A DNA stretch of 11,196 nucleotides, taken from assembly GCA_009602725.1 (NCBI GenBank), contig WELB01000142.1:289604-300799 (forward strand), read 5' to 3'. The notes under the pieces are model-generated. The model was not told where the DNA came from. It did not search any database and saw only the letters and a list, made by a program, of their open reading frames with translations. The translations under genes were made by a program, and so were the position numbers. This document shows positions 8,898 to 11,196 of this stretch, one piece after another. The stretch comes from Spirogloea muscicola. Lineage: Eukaryota > Streptophyta > Zygnematophyceae > Spirogloeales > Spirogloeaceae. The stretch's first letter is position 1, and every line of letters begins with the position of its first letter.

Positions 8898-10484
8898 TCA
8901 AGAGGAGGTGCCAATGCGCATGTACACGGGCCAGACGGCCCGCTTGACCTCGTCTGGGTCGGGGCCCCATGCTGTATGAAAAGCTGCCCGCAGTTCAGGT
9001 GTCATGAGCTCGACGCCGCGGTCCTTGGCTGTCTGAGTCGCCGACCACGACTGCAACAAGCCCAGGAGGTCGGCGAGTGTATACTGCAGCTCCATGGGCT
9101 TTTCCATCTCAATTGGGCCCGTGCCGAGGGCCTCCTGCCCTGCAACAAGGACAACATACGTGGGCCGTGGCTTAGAGCTGCAGTGGAGCCCCGCAGATGT
9201 CTTGCCGGCAGCCACATTACACAGCAACATCACCCGAATGCTGGGGAGCTCTGTAGGCAAGGGCGAAGACAGCGATCTGCGGCAGGAGAATAAGCACCTG
9301 GGATAGGGTCGAATGGGAATGGAATACTTTTGTAGTTCTCCTCAATGTACCGTCGCTGCGTCTCCCAGAAGGGCAGTGAAGACTCGTAGTACTTCTGCAT
9401 GAGATCGTCCACCTCAGGGCTGATGCTGAGCGACACAAGGGAGGAGGCCAAAGTGAGAAGAACAATAACAGCACAAGCTGATATGAGGAGCTGCTGATCT
9501 CCGCCTGCCGCTTGGCTGCTATGGTTGTAACGAGAGGTCGAAGAAAAGTGGCAAGAGGAGGGTCAGCGATGATGCTGCGTGCTATGAGCTGGGGAATGGT
9601 TCTCACTAGCAGAGGCCGTAAGTCCACGCGGCGATGACACCGCCTGGCTTGCGCAGGACGCGCCTGACCTGGCGGAAGAATGAGTCGAAGTCAAACCAGT
9701 GGAGAGCCTGAGCAACCCCAACGAGGTCCACCGATCCTGGCAGGCGGCACAGTCAAGTGAGTCGGCGGTCCCCGCAGGACCTTGTCAATGAGCTTTTGCC
9801 TCAGGCCGGGCTAGCCTCTCTCCCTCTTTCCTTCGTCTGCTGCACCTGCTGCTGCTCTCCCGCTGATGTTTCACCGGCTGCGTCCCCTCTGTCCTCTTGT
9901 TCTTCTATCTCTGCATTATGCAAGGATCTAAAGTGCTGTGTCAAGACAGCCTCTCACCCTCGGGCCCGACAACGCTGTCAACAATGTCGTCGGTGAGAAC
10001 TGGCGGCGTGACTGTGTACGTGACGTTGGGCAGCCGCTCGGCACGCGACAGCTGCTCTTCCGAGACGTCTGTGGCTATGACGCGGTCGAAGCGCTTGGCG
10101 AGCTGCACACGCAGAGTGGAAGATGGAGGGGCCTCAACAATGAATGTGTTGAGAGGTAAGTGGTTAATGGGGGAGCACGACAAGGGGGCTCTAGGCCTAG
10201 CATGTGCATGCGTGCCGCACCTCCACGGTCGCCTGGCCACTGCCGGCACCGACGTCCCATGCCACGCCGGTGCGGCCGCCGCAGAGCTTGACCAGGAAAT
10301 CAAAGTGCTCTGGCGGCGAGCGGGGGCGGTACCTGTTGCCATCGCGCCGGCGCTGGCGAGGTCAGAGAGTGCCAGCCCTAGCCATCACGGAATAAGAGCA
10401 GAGGTGGGGGAAGTTGACGGAGAAGGGGCACCTAAGGTAGTCAGCTGACTGCTTGGAGAAGAGGTCGGGCCGCACCACCGGCAT
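8898..10484 (-). CDS. Class I SAM-dependent methyltransferase (Methyltransf_11/25-like); 6 exons
   Basis: A Rossmann-fold methyltransferase that moves the methyl group of S-adenosylmethionine to an unknown acceptor, probably a small molecule. Exons, 5' to 3': 10484-10432, 10332-10221, 10102-9958, 9736-9607, 9425-9298, 9139-8898. They join in frame to 269 aa with a TGA stop. The SAM-binding motif I is [13 protein letters not shown] (41-53). The acidic end of strand 2 is D67 in VIATDVS. The post-motif segment [17 protein letters not shown] (104-120) and the [10 protein letters not shown] strand follow. The C-terminal half has [12 protein letters not shown] and ends [11 protein letters not shown], as in the eukaryotic family that includes yeast trans-aconitate methyltransferase-like proteins and the Dictyostelium DDB_G0268948 type. 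Length is typical. The start is the first ATG after an in-frame TGA (10538-10536). There is no obvious transit peptide, so a cytosolic place is likely. Substrate cannot be read from the sequence. Confidence 0.92.
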
Positions 10485-10531
10485 CGCAGCCTCCAGCGGC
10501 TGCTGCTCCTCGCGCCGACTTCGAGGCGCCG

Positions 10532-10546
10532 AGAATCAAAGATTCT
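10532..10546. repeat. Short perfect palindrome AGAATC-AAA-GATTCT
   Basis: Six-base arms flank a three-base centre, about 50 bp upstream of the methyltransferase start codon. It falls between two copies of the 12-mer CGGCTGCTGCTC (10497-10508 and 10557-10568). It could be a protein-binding site or a small hairpin in the 5' UTR, but an arm this short can occur by chance. Confidence 0.4.
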
Positions 10547-10920
10547 GCAGCTCGGACGGCTGCTGCTCGCAGAACGCCGGGCCCGCGCTCCAGGCGGTGC
10601 AGAGGTGGGCTGCGCGTGCTCGCTGCTGCGCGTACTCGGCTGCTGCGGATGTCACTGGGTGCGGTCCCGAGGACTGGGCAGGAAGGGGCGCCCGGGGGAG
10701 CGCGCGAGTGGGGGAGAGAGAGTGGCGTGCGATGTCGACTGGTGGAGTGCCGGAGGGGCCCAAGGACATGGAGTGTGAGTTGAGAGATGGGGGGCCCGAG
10801 TTGGCCAAGTACAGAGGCAAGCACACTGACATAGTAGGTGTACGCCACCTGCTGCCAAGAAGAAACGCCAAGCTGACCCGTTCAGTAACCACGTTAGAAG
10901 GTCGCTAACCGATGCCCGGA

Positions 10921-10976
10921 GAGGAGGGAGGTGAGGAGGGAGGTGAGGAGGGAGGTGGGGAGGTGAGGAGGGAGGT
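10921..10976 (+). repeat. GA-rich tandem repeat, 12-bp unit
   Basis: The unit GAGGAGGGAGGT occurs three times in a row (10921-10956), then a shortened GGGGAGGT, then a fourth full unit (10965-10976) and GGG. One strand is almost all purine with recurring G-runs, so an unusual structure such as a G-quadruplex is possible. It lies 40 bp upstream of the possible start at 11016, where it would be in a 5' UTR or promoter. Confidence 0.85.
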
Positions 10977-11015
10977 GGGCGGCCCCTGGCTGCCCCGCCC
11001 GCGCCCGCGGCGGCC

Positions 11016-11196
<181 letters not shown>

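Larger units (their letters stand above)
10485..11015. promoter_or_regulatory. GC-rich divergent 5' region of the methyltransferase and a possible rightward gene
   Basis: This stretch lies between the methyltransferase ATG (10484, minus) and a possible ATG at 11016 (plus). It is GC-rich, especially at 10485-10720 and 10970-11015, and should hold the methyltransferase promoter and 5' UTR. Visible elements are a perfect palindrome (10532-10546), a 12-bp direct repeat (10497-10508 and 10557-10568) and a GA-rich tandem repeat (10921-10976). Long open frames on both strands here are Arg/Pro/Ala-rich and look like products of GC bias. Confidence 0.5.

Overview
The window looks like a piece of a compact, intron-rich eukaryotic nuclear genome, most likely a green alga. 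Trebouxiophyte-like is my best guess, but this rests on gene style and not on a marker gene. The support is that three protein families can be rebuilt only by joining many short exons (38-432 nt) across GT-AG introns of about 80-400 nt. Two of the proteins carry Ala/Arg/Ser/Pro-rich N-terminal extensions typical of plastid or mitochondrial targeting. First exons are extremely GC-rich, while later exons and introns are more moderate. The MiaB wording is close to cyanobacterial MiaB. No prokaryotic operon, mobile element, CRISPR array, rRNA or convincing tRNA is visible.

Layout, left to right. (1) 1-257: a very GC-rich edge, perhaps the 5' end of a leftward gene that runs out of the window (weak). 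(2) 458-4509, minus strand: a 13-exon gene for a MiaB-type tRNA methylthiotransferase, 534 aa, complete. (3) 4510-4634: only 125 bp separate this gene from its divergent neighbour, so this must hold a bidirectional promoter. (4) 4635-7984, plus strand: a 9-exon PP2C/PPM-type protein phosphatase, 467 aa, complete, resembling the plant PP2C55 group. (5) 7985-8897: a convergent 3' region with no gene that I can see. (6) 8898-10484, minus strand: a 6-exon class I SAM-dependent methyltransferase, 269 aa, complete. (7) 10485-11015: a GC-rich divergent 5' region with a 12-bp GA-rich tandem repeat. (8) 11016 to the edge: a possible first exon of a rightward gene, broken by an uninterrupted run of 122 T that fills the window to its end and is probably an assembly or contig-end artefact.

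All three gene models close exactly. Every splice junction keeps the frame, the family motifs run across the junctions in the expected order, and each model ends at a stop where the family normally ends. The genes do not form an obvious pathway. The tightest link is the shared 125-bp promoter of MiaB and the phosphatase, both of which look organelle-targeted.

I do not see an undescribed biological system here. The points worth a second look are the short bidirectional promoter, the GC-rich islands at gene starts, the poly-T edge, very small exons that automated annotation could miss, and an unusual residue pair beside a metal-site motif of the phosphatase.
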